The notes below the pieces were generated by a model. The model was not told where the DNA came from. It did no database searches and saw only the letters and a program-made list of their open reading frames with translations. Positions 18,559 to 26,991 of a stretch of 64,000 nucleotides of DNA are shown here, in pieces; within the stretch, counting starts at the first letter, position 1; each line of letters starts with the position of its first letter. The DNA is from Deferribacter autotrophicus (lineage in GTDB: Bacteria; Chrysiogenota; Deferribacteres; Deferribacterales; Deferribacteraceae): the NCBI RefSeq assembly GCF_008362905.1, contig NZ_VFJB01000003.1, positions 7,501-71,500 on the forward strand. The letters are read 5' to 3'. The position numbers and the translations under genes were made by a program.

Positions 18559-19882
18559 AAAAATTGTGTATAGCATAATCATATTCTTCACTAAAGTTAA
18601 ATTTTAGTAAAAACATCTGTTTTAAATCATATGCTTTTCTTTTTAAAACAGGATAGGTTTTGTTAACCAACTGTCATTCAAATTAATAAGCTGAACAAAA
18701 AGATTTATTTCTATCGTTTTCATAAAACCAAAATAACCACCAACATCATATTTCATCCTCTCCAAGCCAGAATTAATCGATTCAACTATGTTGGTAGTAT
18801 ATACATACTTCCTGATATCTTCCGGATATTTCAAAAAATTCAAATAATTCTCTTTATATTTCTTCAAATATTTCGCATAATCAGCTTTATTATCTTCTAC
18901 AAGAGATAATAACTCATCATAAAGCTTAGAACCTTCATCATAATCATAAGCCATCTTTATCCTTTTCCAGATTGCAATGGCCTTTTTCGATACTTTAGGA
19001 GAAAGTTGATTCCTGAGATTCCTTGCAAAAGGAACAAAAAAAAGCTGATGATCCGATAAAGGGAAAAACTTCTTCAACAGCTTATTTAAACCAGAAAAAT
19101 TATCCGTAACAAATACAAATACCCTGCTCAATCCTCGATTTATCAAATCCTGAAATACTTCTTGCCATAAATTCAAACTCTCATTACACTTATGTACCTA
19201 GTAACCAAGAATGTGTTTATATCCATCTAAATCAATACCAACTGCTACAAATATACTAACTTTTACCATCTTCCCTTCTTCTCGTATTTCACAATGATAT
19301 GCATCTATAAACACAGAAAACCATTCCGATTTCAATAGCCTTGTTTTGAAATAATCAAGCTTTTCGTAAATCAATTCATCCACCATTTCCAATGAATCTT
19401 CACTGAATGATAACCCCAATTTGCGTACTGTCCTGGCTATCTTTGACTTTGTAAAACCATTGGAAAGCATTGCAAGAAGTAATTCCTCGTATTCTTTATC
19501 AACCCTCTTCCAGCGTGGTGGTAACAACGATAGACGAAAAGTGTTGCCAAATCTTACTCGGGGTACTTTAATATCAAGTTCTCCATACTTTATGTTCAAT
19601 CTACGATTATAAAATCCATTAGCCAAATCAAAGGGATTTTCTTCAAATACTCTTCTCGTTCTTTACTCATTACGTAGTTTAATAATTCTTTCAACAAGTA
19701 AGTTATACCTGGTTTCTTACCCTTTTCCAAATATTCATCGATCTTTGAAAAGAGTTCTTACATATCAATATCTAACTTCTTGTTCTTACTCATATCGCTA
19801 ACCTCCTATAATTTCATCATGTAATATAATTTAAAAAACACTTCTTAATTAACTCAAGTATTTTTTTCCATACACAATTTTT
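18559..19882 (-). mobile_element. Degenerate IS256-family element
   Basis: 1324 bp bounded by 13-bp perfect inverted repeats AAAAATTGTGTAT (18559-18571) and ATACACAATTTTT (19870-19882). No target duplication is visible. The only gene is a broken transposase. The left end lies 12 bp after duplicated block copy 1. Confidence 0.8.
18643..19793 (-). pseudogene. IS256-family (mutator) transposase pseudogene
   Basis: Three lesions. The N-terminal part from the ATG at 19793 (MSKNKKLDIDM) meets a stop after 11 codons; the frame shifts near 19636; and a TAG at 19198-19200 interrupts GY-stop-VHKCNESLNLW, where the family usually has Trp, so a TGG-to-TAG change is likely. The remaining reading frames (18643-19176 and 19198-19626) have the DDE core (FSVFIDAYHCEIRE; VFVTDNFSGL) and YTTNIVESINSGLERMK. 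Not functional. Confidence 0.88.
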
Positions 19883-20000
19883 CGCCCAATCCCTTACAGT
19901 ATAATTTTAATAGATAAATTTGCTAAAAAATATTATTATAATTAGTAGGAATTCTGTTTCTATAAGTAGTTTAAAATTATAACAATGGTGGGGAGTAAAA

Positions 20001-20552
20001 ATGGGCACAATAAAAATTGAAGATTTACCAAGATATACCTACGAAGATTATAAATACTGGGAAGGCAAATGGGAGTTAATAAATGGAATTGCTTATGCTA
20101 TGTCGCCATCTCCTAATGCGAAACATCAAAGAGTAAGCAGCAAAATTAATTGGTTGTTGGAAGAACTTTTTAAAGATTACAAAAAGTGTAAAGTTTACCT
20201 TCCTATTGATTGGAAAATATCAGATGATACTGTAGTTCAACCAGACAATTTAGTATTATGCTATGACGCTGGTGATAAACCATACATTACAAAAGCACCA
20301 AAAATCATATTTGAAGTATTGTCTAAATCTACATTTAGAAAAGACACTGTGATCAAATTTAACATATATGAACAAGAAGGTGTTAAGTATTATGTTATCG
20401 TCAATCCCGACGACAAAATTGCTAAAGTATACGAATTAAAAGATGGTAGATATATCAAAATATGCGATGCTACAGATGAGATCATAGAGTTTTACATCGA
20501 AGAATGCGATAACAAAATCCAGTTTGATTTCAGTAAAATCTGGGATGATTAA
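20001..20552 (+). CDS. Uma2-family (DUF820) endonuclease-like protein
   Basis: 183 aa. YTYEDYKYWEGKWELINGIAYAMSPSPNAKHQRVSSKI is the Uma2 N-terminal pattern, VVQPDNLVLC and APKIIFEVLSKSTFRKDTVIK supply the D...E-x-L residues of the PD-(D/E)XK fold. Members occur in many copies in cyanobacteria and scattered elsewhere; biological role unsettled. GGGGAG precedes the ATG. Located in the island between the duplicated blocks. Confidence 0.85.
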   Translation: MGTIKIEDLPRYTYEDYKYWEGKWELINGIAYAMSPSPNAKHQRVSSKINWLLEELFKDYKKCKVYLPIDWKISDDTVVQPDNLVLCYDAGDKPYITKAPKIIFEVLSKSTFRKDTVIKFNIYEQEGVKYYVIVNPDDKIAKVYELKDGRYIKICDATDEIIEFYIEECDNKIQFDFSKIWDD

Positions 20553-20677
20553 AAATACAAATTTACGTTTTACGCATTTCTCGTTACGGTTTTTTTATGT
20601 TTCGAATTTTTGCACTTTTAAATTTTCTGTGAAATATTTCTTGCAATAATTTTTGAAATTATCAATTATTAAAAAAT

Positions 20678-21058
20678 ATGGATAAGCAAATAAAGGAAGC
20701 TCGTAAAAAGCTAATAAAAAAATTGTTGTGGGATTATAATATATCACCAGAAGATGCTTTAGACGTCCTTTACAAAAAAAAGGTTCAATATTTGCATTTA
20801 ACATTCGATAAATTGGTGGTAAGAGCATTGGAAAGACTATCCTATTATGATTTGCTATTTTTGTTTGGCAAAGAGGGACTAAAAGAAGTTTTAAGTGAAA
20901 ATATCTTAAATCAATTAAGAAATAATGATCTGAGAGAAAAGTATGAAAGATTACGAAAAATTTTATCTGGAGAACCTTTATCCTTTTCAAGATGGGATAT
21001 TGAAAATCGTAAAAAAACTCAAGACACCCTTTTATTTAACAGGTGGAACCGCTCTTAG
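20678..21058 (+). CDS. Small helical partner of AbiEii-type toxin (DUF6922-like)
   Basis: 126 aa, charged and helical (KLIKKLLWDYNISPEDALDVL ... LERLSYYDLLFLFGKEGLKEV). The LLWDY start and GxxxIKEVL-like end recall small proteins that precede AbiEii-type nucleotidyltransferases and are thought to act as their antitoxin; the DUF6922 name is from memory. No clear ribosome site. It overlaps the toxin gene by 116 nt, in another frame, which is unusually long. Confidence 0.55.
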   Translation: MDKQIKEARKKLIKKLLWDYNISPEDALDVLYKKKVQYLHLTFDKLVVRALERLSYYDLLFLFGKEGLKEVLSENILNQLRNNDLREKYERLRKILSGEPLSFSRWDIENRKKTQDTLLFNRWNRS

Positions 21059-21644
21059 TCGTTGTTATTTTCGTCATAGATATTCAGATGATTTGGATTT
21101 TTTTGTCAATTCAAAAAATTTTTTTAAAAAATATGGTTCATTGCTTATTGAAAACTTTTTAAATAATGAAAAAGAATTCAACTACAAAGTCGATACCGAA
21201 CGATTTCAGAAATCAGAAAATTACATATGTTTATATTTGATCAAAAATGAGATTCAATTGAAAATTGACATCGTATGTGATGTAAAGTTCAGAATAGACA
21301 AACCGTATTATGATAAGAGATTTGGTCTGGTTGATTCATGGAAAAATATTTTAGTAAATAAGATTGGTGCTCTTTATAGATTTGAGCCGAAAGATATAGC
21401 TGATATATGGATAATCTCAAAAAATTTTACATTCGACTGGAGATTGATTTTTAAATATGCTACTCAAAAAGACATCGGTATAGATACTCAAACTATCTAT
21501 GAGATAATATCAACTATTCCCAAAGAATTTTTAATGTCATTGAAGTGGTCTTCTGATGAATATGAGAAAGAAATTTATGATGATTTACAAATAATAGCTT
21601 CAGATATCATTAATGGTAATATTAACTCCTTAGCTAAATTTTAA
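20943..21644 (+). CDS. AbiEii/AbiGii-type nucleotidyltransferase toxin
   Basis: 233 aa. TPFYLTGGTALSRCYFRHRY followed by SDDLDFFV is the family motif (GG-T-AL ... HRxSxDLD). It provides the nucleotide-binding GG and the metal-binding Asp pair. DxVCDVKFRIDKP and the domain around GLVDSWKNILVNKIGALYRFEPKDIADIW are also typical. Relatives block growth by modifying tRNA and protect against phage. Overlaps the preceding gene; both lie in a small island with a dead IS, so acquired DNA is likely. Confidence 0.85.
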   Translation: MKDYEKFYLENLYPFQDGILKIVKKLKTPFYLTGGTALSRCYFRHRYSDDLDFFVNSKNFFKKYGSLLIENFLNNEKEFNYKVDTERFQKSENYICLYLIKNEIQLKIDIVCDVKFRIDKPYYDKRFGLVDSWKNILVNKIGALYRFEPKDIADIWIISKNFTFDWRLIFKYATQKDIGIDTQTIYEIISTIPKEFLMSLKWSSDEYEKEIYDDLQIIASDIINGNINSLAKF

Positions 21645-21652
21645 ATATTTTC

Positions 21653-21679
21653 TAAAGTTTTTCTAAAATTGTTCGATAT
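21653..21679 (+). promoter_or_regulatory. Sigma-28 promoter upstream of flagellin 2
   Basis: TAAAGTTT (21653-21660), 11-bp spacer, TTCGATAT (21672-21679). No nearer FliA-type promoter was found, so flagellin 2 would have a leader of roughly 325 nt that contains a terminator. Confidence 0.7.
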
Positions 21680-21685
21680 AAAAAT

Positions 21686-21758
21686 TGAAAAATAAAACGG
21701 TACTGAGACAATCAGGCCGATGTAATCTGCCATAGGGTGGATTGCATCGGCCTTTTTT
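21686..21758 (+). ncRNA. Candidate structured RNA or attenuator upstream of flagellin 2, copy 2
   Basis: Stem AGGCCGATG (21714-21722)/CATCGGCCT (21745-21753) then six T. The outer pairing GGTACTGA (21699-21706)/TCAGTGCC also exists here. The RNA core from CGGTACTGAGACAATCAGG onward is identical to copy 1. Either a short sigma-28-type RNA or a control point for read-through into flagellin 2. Confidence 0.5.
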
Positions 21759-21935
21759 CGTTTCAGTGCCAGAAAAATGTAGAAGGAGGTGATGTGGATA
21801 GAGTGTGAATGTGAGTGTGAGAGCAAAAGTGAGAAGTGAAGAGATTGCTTCGCTATAGCTCGCTGGTGACAATCTCTTAGTCATCGCGAGGAGCGAATGC
21901 GCCGAAGCGATCTCAATTATGAAGCAAATTTTAAA

Positions 21936-21963
21936 CATTGAACTTTGAACGTTGAACATTGAA
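21936..21963 (+). repeat. NTTGAAC heptamer array, 4 units
   Basis: Four units (cattgaa, ctttgaa, cgttgaa, cattgaa) in the leader of flagellin 2. A small TGGC/GCCA hairpin follows before the ribosome site. Confidence 0.85.
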
Positions 21964-22011
21964 CTAAATTTGGCAGGGAAGCCATAAAAAACAAAACAAG
22001 GAGGTAGTGTT

Positions 22012-24312
22012 ATGGCACTAAGAATTTACAACAATATTTCATCACTTAATGCTCAAAGATATTTGGGTATAACAAACAGTCAGATGTCAAAATCTCTTGA
22101 AAGACTATCAAGTGGTCTCAGAATCAATCATGCTGCAGATGATGCATCAGGTCTTGCTATTAGTGAAAAATTGCGTGGACAGATTAGTGGTCTTAAACGC
22201 GCAAGTATGAACGCTCAGGATGGTATCTCCATGCTTCAAACTGCTGAAGGTGGTTTGCAGGAAATTCAGAGTATCGTTCAAAGAATGAGAGAACTTGCTG
22301 TTCAAGCTTCTAACGGAACTTATACTGCAAACGATAGAGCAGAGCTTCAAAAAGAAATGGAACAACTAAAAGGTGAAATTAACAGAATCTCTGCTTCTAC
22401 TGAGTTTAACACTAAAAAATTGCTTAACGGAGATGCATCCGCCCTATGGTCAGCAAGCAGTAATAAATTAGAAGCAATAATTAAAGGCAAAGTAGATCAA
22501 GGAGAATATACTATTTCTGCAACAGCAACAGCGGGCAAAAACTATATTTATAAAACAGACATAATGACCTTGGCCCATGATGTTGAAAAAGTAACAATTA
22601 CAAACGATGATAATAATCAAATTAAATCTATTAAAAATTTGTCTTCAAATTTTATCACAACAGATAGTAGTGGAAACAATATCCAATATAATATAACGTT
22701 AACAGATGGTACTTCAACTGTCAACAACACAACTACATCAACAGTTGATTATTTTACAACAAATTCTACATCATCTAGCATATCAACAGTTACAGGTGAA
22801 GTTACCACTGCATTAAACAATGTAGCTGGACCAGCTGGATATTTTGAAATTGAAATTAACAATGATTACGATGGATCGGCAATTAATGGAACAATAAACG
22901 GATTTGCTACTCTAAAAGTTTATTCTTTAGACGGAAAACTACAAGGTACTGCTGATTTAAACTTAACTGGTGACGGCACAAACAATACTTTATATTTATC
23001 TCCTCTATCTTTATATGGGTATGATTTAACCTCTGCAACAAGTACTACTATCGATTTAACTGGCGATGCACTTTTGAAAGGAGATAAAGCTGTATTTGCC
23101 ATTAATCAAGTTACAGCGGGAGAGGATGCTATACAAATTACTAATCCAAATGCTATTAATACATCAAATCCAACACTTTCAGTATCATTTGCAAACAGTT
23201 CAAATCTATCTCAAACTTTTGCTTTAATAAATTATACTAATGATGGTCAAACTCATATACAAACATTCGATTTAACTTTAGATTCAAACGGAATTACAAC
23301 AGATGACAATGACATTTATTTCACAGTTGATAAATTAGGTGTGGCTGGTGATATCGCTACTGCTGATACAAAATTAAAAGATATCGCCAGATTTATAAAT
23401 GCTGATGGTAGAAATATTTTTGATAACACCCAGGAACTCACAATATTTGGTAATGGGAAATCCACTACAATTTACTTAGAAGGTGACGATACTTTATCTG
23501 ATTTTGAATCAAAACTTGAAGATGCTCTTGTCAACGATTTAGGAATGGGTGACGCCTCTGTTAAAAATGACCTGGTCTATTATGATACCACCACTGGTAC
23601 TTTTAAAATTCAAAGTGGATTGATTGGAGAAGATAGTAAAATATCTTTCATAGGAGATCAAAAATTAATAGATGGCTTATCACTTACCACTATTCAAAAA
23701 GGGGAAAACTCTTCTCTAACAATTACGGTAACAGATTCTAATAACAATACAGTGGGTTCAGATACTGTAAATGATTATACATTAAGAGGAGTGATAAATG
23801 GTGTTGAAATTAGCTTTGATAAAAATTTAGGAGTTTCAGTATCTGGAGACAATGCAGGAAATCTCACTTTTACAGCTTCAACAAGTGCTACAACTATAAA
23901 TTTACATCTTGTGGACAACTCAACATCATTGCAAATCGGTGCAAACGAAGGGCAAGATATTAACGTAAATATAGCACAAATTAACACCAAATCTCTCGAT
24001 CTTGATAATGTATTAGTAGTAGATCAAGATTCAGCTCAAAAAGCTATCACAAAGCTTGATAAAGCTCTTGAGTTTGTTTCAGATGCAAGAGCAACAATAG
24101 GTGCTCAAATAAATAGGCTTGAGCATGCGATAACAAACCTTGACACCGCAAGGGAAAATCTAACTGCATCCGAGTCCAGAATTAGAGACCTTGACATTGC
24201 TGAAGAAATGGCAAACTTTACAAGACAGCAAATTCTTCAGCAAGCTGGTACTGCAATGCTGGCACAAGCTAACCAGCTTCCACAACTCGCTTTACAGCTT
24301 CTGGGTAGATAA
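22012..24312 (+). CDS. fliC: Flagellin 2 (giant FliC paralogue)
   Basis: 766 aa. Same conserved ends as flagellin 1 ([39 protein letters not shown] ... QLPQLALQLLGR) but a different middle apart from a shared module at about residues 445-510 ([37 protein letters not shown]). AGGAGGT precedes the ATG. A large duplicated flagellin gene with its own leader suggests two filament proteins expressed in different amounts or times. Confidence 0.97.
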   Translation: MALRIYNNISSLNAQRYLGITNSQMSKSLERLSSGLRINHAADDASGLAISEKLRGQISGLKRASMNAQDGISMLQTAEGGLQEIQSIVQRMRELAVQASNGTYTANDRAELQKEMEQLKGEINRISASTEFNTKKLLNGDASALWSASSNKLEAIIKGKVDQGEYTISATATAGKNYIYKTDIMTLAHDVEKVTITNDDNNQIKSIKNLSSNFITTDSSGNNIQYNITLTDGTSTVNNTTTSTVDYFTTNSTSSSISTVTGEVTTALNNVAGPAGYFEIEINNDYDGSAINGTINGFATLKVYSLDGKLQGTADLNLTGDGTNNTLYLSPLSLYGYDLTSATSTTIDLTGDALLKGDKAVFAINQVTAGEDAIQITNPNAINTSNPTLSVSFANSSNLSQTFALINYTNDGQTHIQTFDLTLDSNGITTDDNDIYFTVDKLGVAGDIATADTKLKDIARFINADGRNIFDNTQELTIFGNGKSTTIYLEGDDTLSDFESKLEDALVNDLGMGDASVKNDLVYYDTTTGTFKIQSGLIGEDSKISFIGDQKLIDGLSLTTIQKGENSSLTITVTDSNNNTVGSDTVNDYTLRGVINGVEISFDKNLGVSVSGDNAGNLTFTASTSATTINLHLVDNSTSLQIGANEGQDINVNIAQINTKSLDLDNVLVVDQDSAQKAITKLDKALEFVSDARATIGAQINRLEHAITNLDTARENLTASESRIRDLDIAEEMANFTRQQILQQAGTAMLAQANQLPQLALQLLGR

Positions 24313-24316
24313 TAAT

Positions 24317-24346
24317 GTTGGTACGGGGCTTTTTGCCCCTGCCAAC
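24317..24346 (+). terminator. Hairpin between flagellin 2 and flaG
   Basis: GTTGG-tac-GGGGC, loop ttttt, GCCCC-tg-CCAAC. Strong stem with no T run after it, so more likely a weak attenuator or an RNA 3'-end protector than a full terminator. Confidence 0.5.
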
Positions 24347-24372
24347 TAAATTAAGAAAGGTGGTGAAATAAA

Positions 24373-24723
24373 ATGTTAGAAGCAGTAAAAAACGCTACAG
24401 TTAGCAAAATTGATCATGCACCATCTAATAACGAAGTAAAAACTACCCAGAAAGTTGTGGAGCAAAATGCAAAACAGCAGGAAGCTCAAAAGCGAGTAAA
24501 TGAGCAAGAGTTTAAAAAGCAAATTCAAGATTTGAACAAAGCTCTTGATATGATGAATGTAAAAAGGGAATTTGTCATTGATAAAGAGCTAAACGAAGTG
24601 GTGGTCAAGATAGTTGATCCAGAAGAAAACAAAGTAATAAGGCAAATCCCTTCTGAAGAAGCATTGAAATTAGCAAAAAATATCAAAGAGATGGTAGGAC
24701 TTCTCTTTGACAAAACCACCTAA
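24373..24723 (+). CDS. flaG: FlaG-family flagellar protein
   Basis: 116 aa. The C-terminal half (LNKALDMMNVKREFVIDKEL, VVKIVDPEENKVIRQIPSEE) is the FlaG domain. FlaG is made with flagellin and affects filament length in several bacteria. The N-terminal half is Gln/Lys-rich linker. Follows flagellin 2 by 60 nt with a ribosome site AAGGTGGTG and ends at a strong terminator. Confidence 0.93.
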   Translation: MLEAVKNATVSKIDHAPSNNEVKTTQKVVEQNAKQQEAQKRVNEQEFKKQIQDLNKALDMMNVKREFVIDKELNEVVVKIVDPEENKVIRQIPSEEALKLAKNIKEMVGLLFDKTT

Positions 24724-24726
24724 AGA

Positions 24727-24750
24727 AGGCTGCCAGTTGGCAGCCTTTTT
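24727..24750 (+). terminator. Intrinsic terminator after flaG
   Basis: AGGCTGCCA (24727-24735), two-base loop, TGGCAGCCT (24738-24746), then T run. Ends the flagellin 2-flaG unit. Confidence 0.92.
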
Positions 24751-24818
24751 AATATAATAATTTTACTTAGTCTGTGCTCTAATTCTAAATTAGAATATTT
24801 ACATTTAAATCTGGCGTC

Positions 24819-25239
24819 ACCCCATTTTTTTCGGAGAGTATTTTAAATGTTGATTGTATATCAATGTATTATGTCAGTTTGTTTATGGAAAAATATTTTT
24901 CTCATTCTCTTTGGAACATCCAGTTTTTGTTATAATGATTGTGGTGTCACCAGCGAGGAGCGAACAAGGTGAGGGACGAAGCAATCTCTTGAGAATGAAG
25001 TGCGTTGGCTGAAATGGGCAACGTGAGTATCCGATATTTTCTATGAGATTGCTTCGCTTACGCTCGCAATGACGGGGTGTCGTATGTGTCATTGCGAGGA
25101 GCGAACAAGGTGAGCGACGAAGCAATCTCTTGAGAATGAAGTGTATTGGCTGAAATAGGCAACGTGAGTATCCGATGTTTTCTATGAGATTGCTTCGCTA
25201 GCGCTCGCAATGACGAATTGACTGTGCAAAAAATGGGGT
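24819..25239. repeat. Tandem palindromic repeat block with 12-bp inverted ends
   Basis: ACCCCATTTTTT (24819-24830) and AAAAAATGGGGT (25228-25239) bound the block. Inside are two tandem units, 24944-25085 and 25086 to about 25214, 142 bp apart and nearly identical. Each has CATTGCGAGGAGCGAA...CGAAGCAATCTC and its inverted partner GAGATTGCTTCG...CTCGCAATGAC. No coding sequence. Similar palindromes occur at 18475, 21840, 32450-32740, 56150 and 56390/58790. Confidence 0.75.
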
Positions 25240-25295
25240 AACCCCAAAGATTCAAATAACTTGAAATTTCATCGTAAAAAAACTAAAAATATTAT

Positions 25296-26267
25296 ATGGA
25301 TTATGAAAAACTCTTAGATCTTGTAAAACTTGAACCTATACCTAAAGGTCAACTATTTGTTGCCAATTATTTACTTAAACCTCTTTACAAATTCAGAAAA
25401 CTAAAAATTGTTTTTGAAGGGATTGAAAACTTACCAAATAGACCTGTAATTTTTGTAATGAATCATACTGATAGATATAATTACTGGCCTTTTCAATTTC
25501 AACTCTATATGCTTAGAAACAAAATTATGTATTGTTATACCACAACATGGGTAAAATTAAAATATTACGAAAGCAAACTGCTAGCAAGATTTTTCAACTG
25601 GACAGGTAACCTACCCATGCCTTCAAAAGGGTATTTAATGGTTAAAGATTTGCAAAAATATTTTGGTGATGATAAATCTATTTTAAATAAATATTTTAGA
25701 AAACTTAAAAGTTTTATAAATGGAGAACTTTCAGAAGAAGAACTAAATAGTGACAAAAAATTTCTAAGTTTTATACGCAACTTTGGTGATTACAAAAAAT
25801 ATCTTGAAGAAAGATATAAATCTTTAATGACAAAAGCATATCATCTTTGCCATGATGCAATATACAACAAAAACCTCAATCTTCTTATATTTCCAGAAGG
25901 CACAAGATCAAAAAAACTTATAAAAGGAAAAACTGGAGCTGTACAGTTTGCCTTTAGTTTGAATGTCCCCATTGTTCCAGTTGGTTGTAATGGAAGCGAT
26001 AAAGTCTACACAAGAAACGCCCCTTGGATTGAAAAGAATAAAACAATTATCTACAGAATTGGAAAACCTATTTATTTTAACCAAATTAATGAATTTAAAC
26101 TTGATACAAATTTTATCCCCTTCACAGAAAAGGCTGAAAAAAACAAAAATATATTCGAAAAAGCAACCGAATACATGATGGAAAAACTTGCTGAACTTCT
26201 CGATGATGAATACAAACCGTCTAACAATACCTTAGAAAAATATGATATAAATAAGTTTATCCTTTAA
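25296..26267 (+). CDS. PlsC-like acyltransferase with altered motif I
   Basis: 323 aa phospholipid/glycerol acyltransferase-like protein. FPEGTRSKKLIKGKTGAVQF (about residue 198) is motif III and VPIVPVGCNG motif IV. Motif I, normally H-x4-D, reads NHTDRYNYW here: the position six from His is Asn, though an Asp lies two after His. That could weaken catalysis or shift the base. No signal peptide; probably a peripheral inner-membrane enzyme. No clear ribosome site. Stands alone between a repeat block and an unknown gene. Confidence 0.75.
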   Translation: MDYEKLLDLVKLEPIPKGQLFVANYLLKPLYKFRKLKIVFEGIENLPNRPVIFVMNHTDRYNYWPFQFQLYMLRNKIMYCYTTTWVKLKYYESKLLARFFNWTGNLPMPSKGYLMVKDLQKYFGDDKSILNKYFRKLKSFINGELSEEELNSDKKFLSFIRNFGDYKKYLEERYKSLMTKAYHLCHDAIYNKNLNLLIFPEGTRSKKLIKGKTGAVQFAFSLNVPIVPVGCNGSDKVYTRNAPWIEKNKTIIYRIGKPIYFNQINEFKLDTNFIPFTEKAEKNKNIFEKATEYMMEKLAELLDDEYKPSNNTLEKYDINKFIL

Positions 26268-26331
26268 AAATCTTCTTGAAAATTAAATTCATCAAAATAA
26301 TGTATTAATATATAAACAACGAGGGAAAATC

Positions 26332-26925
26332 ATGAAGAGCTATCAAAATCTTGATGAGCTCTTCTATGATCTAATAGAATCCGCTGAAATCGAAATCAAA
26401 AAATCTCTATCAGAATATTCTAAACTTTATATTTTAAACCTTTTAAAAAAACTTGCAAAAACCAATGATCTCTTTACCAACGAATTTGTAAAAGAAATGG
26501 CAATTGCAGAAATTTTTATGGAAGCATTTCACAGAAATCTTTTTGAAAAAATTAATATGCTGAAATTGGCTGGTGATCTTTCTCTTATTCTGTCAGGTCT
26601 CTATCCAGAATCACTTAACAAAAAATTAGTGGATATTGACTACTATATTAAAATGGGACGAAGTTCATATAAAGAGCTTGCCAACATCTACGCAAACTAT
26701 TCGTCAAAATTAGATATAATGAACTTATATGTTCAGCTAAAAAGAGAATTTTTAAACCTTGTTGAAATTCTCACTGAAATAGCAGATGAATTAAACTTCA
26801 TCAACAGAAACAACTTATCTAACATACAATTACGCTGGCATAAATCCGGCATAAGTAAATATAAAAAAATCTTAGATGAAAATAAAATCATCCCTCTATA
26901 TGATAATTTTACAAATAAAAATTAG
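26332..26925 (+). CDS. Helical protein of unknown function
   Basis: 197 aa, almost all alpha-helical, no signal or membrane segment. Notable stretches are AIAEIFMEAFHRNLFEKINM, GDLSLILSGLYPES and YYIKMGRSSYKELANIYAN. I recognise the pattern only as a conserved hypothetical. GAGGG precedes the ATG. It follows the acyltransferase by 64 nt and may be cotranscribed with it. Confidence 0.65.
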   Translation: MKSYQNLDELFYDLIESAEIEIKKSLSEYSKLYILNLLKKLAKTNDLFTNEFVKEMAIAEIFMEAFHRNLFEKINMLKLAGDLSLILSGLYPESLNKKLVDIDYYIKMGRSSYKELANIYANYSSKLDIMNLYVQLKREFLNLVEILTEIADELNFINRNNLSNIQLRWHKSGISKYKKILDENKIIPLYDNFTNKN

Positions 26926-26960
26926 TTTTATTTAATATCTTTAATTTGCAAAATAAGAAA

Positions 26961-26984
26961 GGATAGCCCAGTAAAGGGCTATCC
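26961..26984 (-). terminator. Terminator of dctP copy 1 (possibly bidirectional)
   Basis: GGATAGCCC (26961-26969) pairs with GGGCTATCC (26976-26984); on the minus strand it is followed by tttcttatttt. It also lies after the plus-strand gene ending at 26925. Confidence 0.8.
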
Positions 26985-26991
26985 GATAATT

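Larger units (their letters stand above)
21643..21916 (+). repeat. Duplicated ~275-bp block, copy 2
   Basis: Second copy of the block at 18271-18546, starting at the stop codon of the toxin gene and ending inside a CGAAGCGATCTC palindromic repeat. Directly upstream of flagellin 2. Confidence 0.85.

Noticed and set aside
21641-21959. Minus-strand reading frames of about 60-100 codons across the repeat blocks (also at 18216-18516, 24883-25255, 29477-29734).
   Set aside because: They are translations of palindromic and heptamer repeats (SLRA.AKQS, MFKVQ-type), not genes.
24780-24796. ATTCTAAATTAGAAT palindrome after flaG as an operator.
   Set aside because: Lies downstream of a terminator in AT-rich repeat sequence; no promoter it could control was found.
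24944-25214. CRISPR array.
   Set aside because: Only two long units at a 142-bp period, each an internal palindrome; no short repeats with unique spacers and no cas genes.
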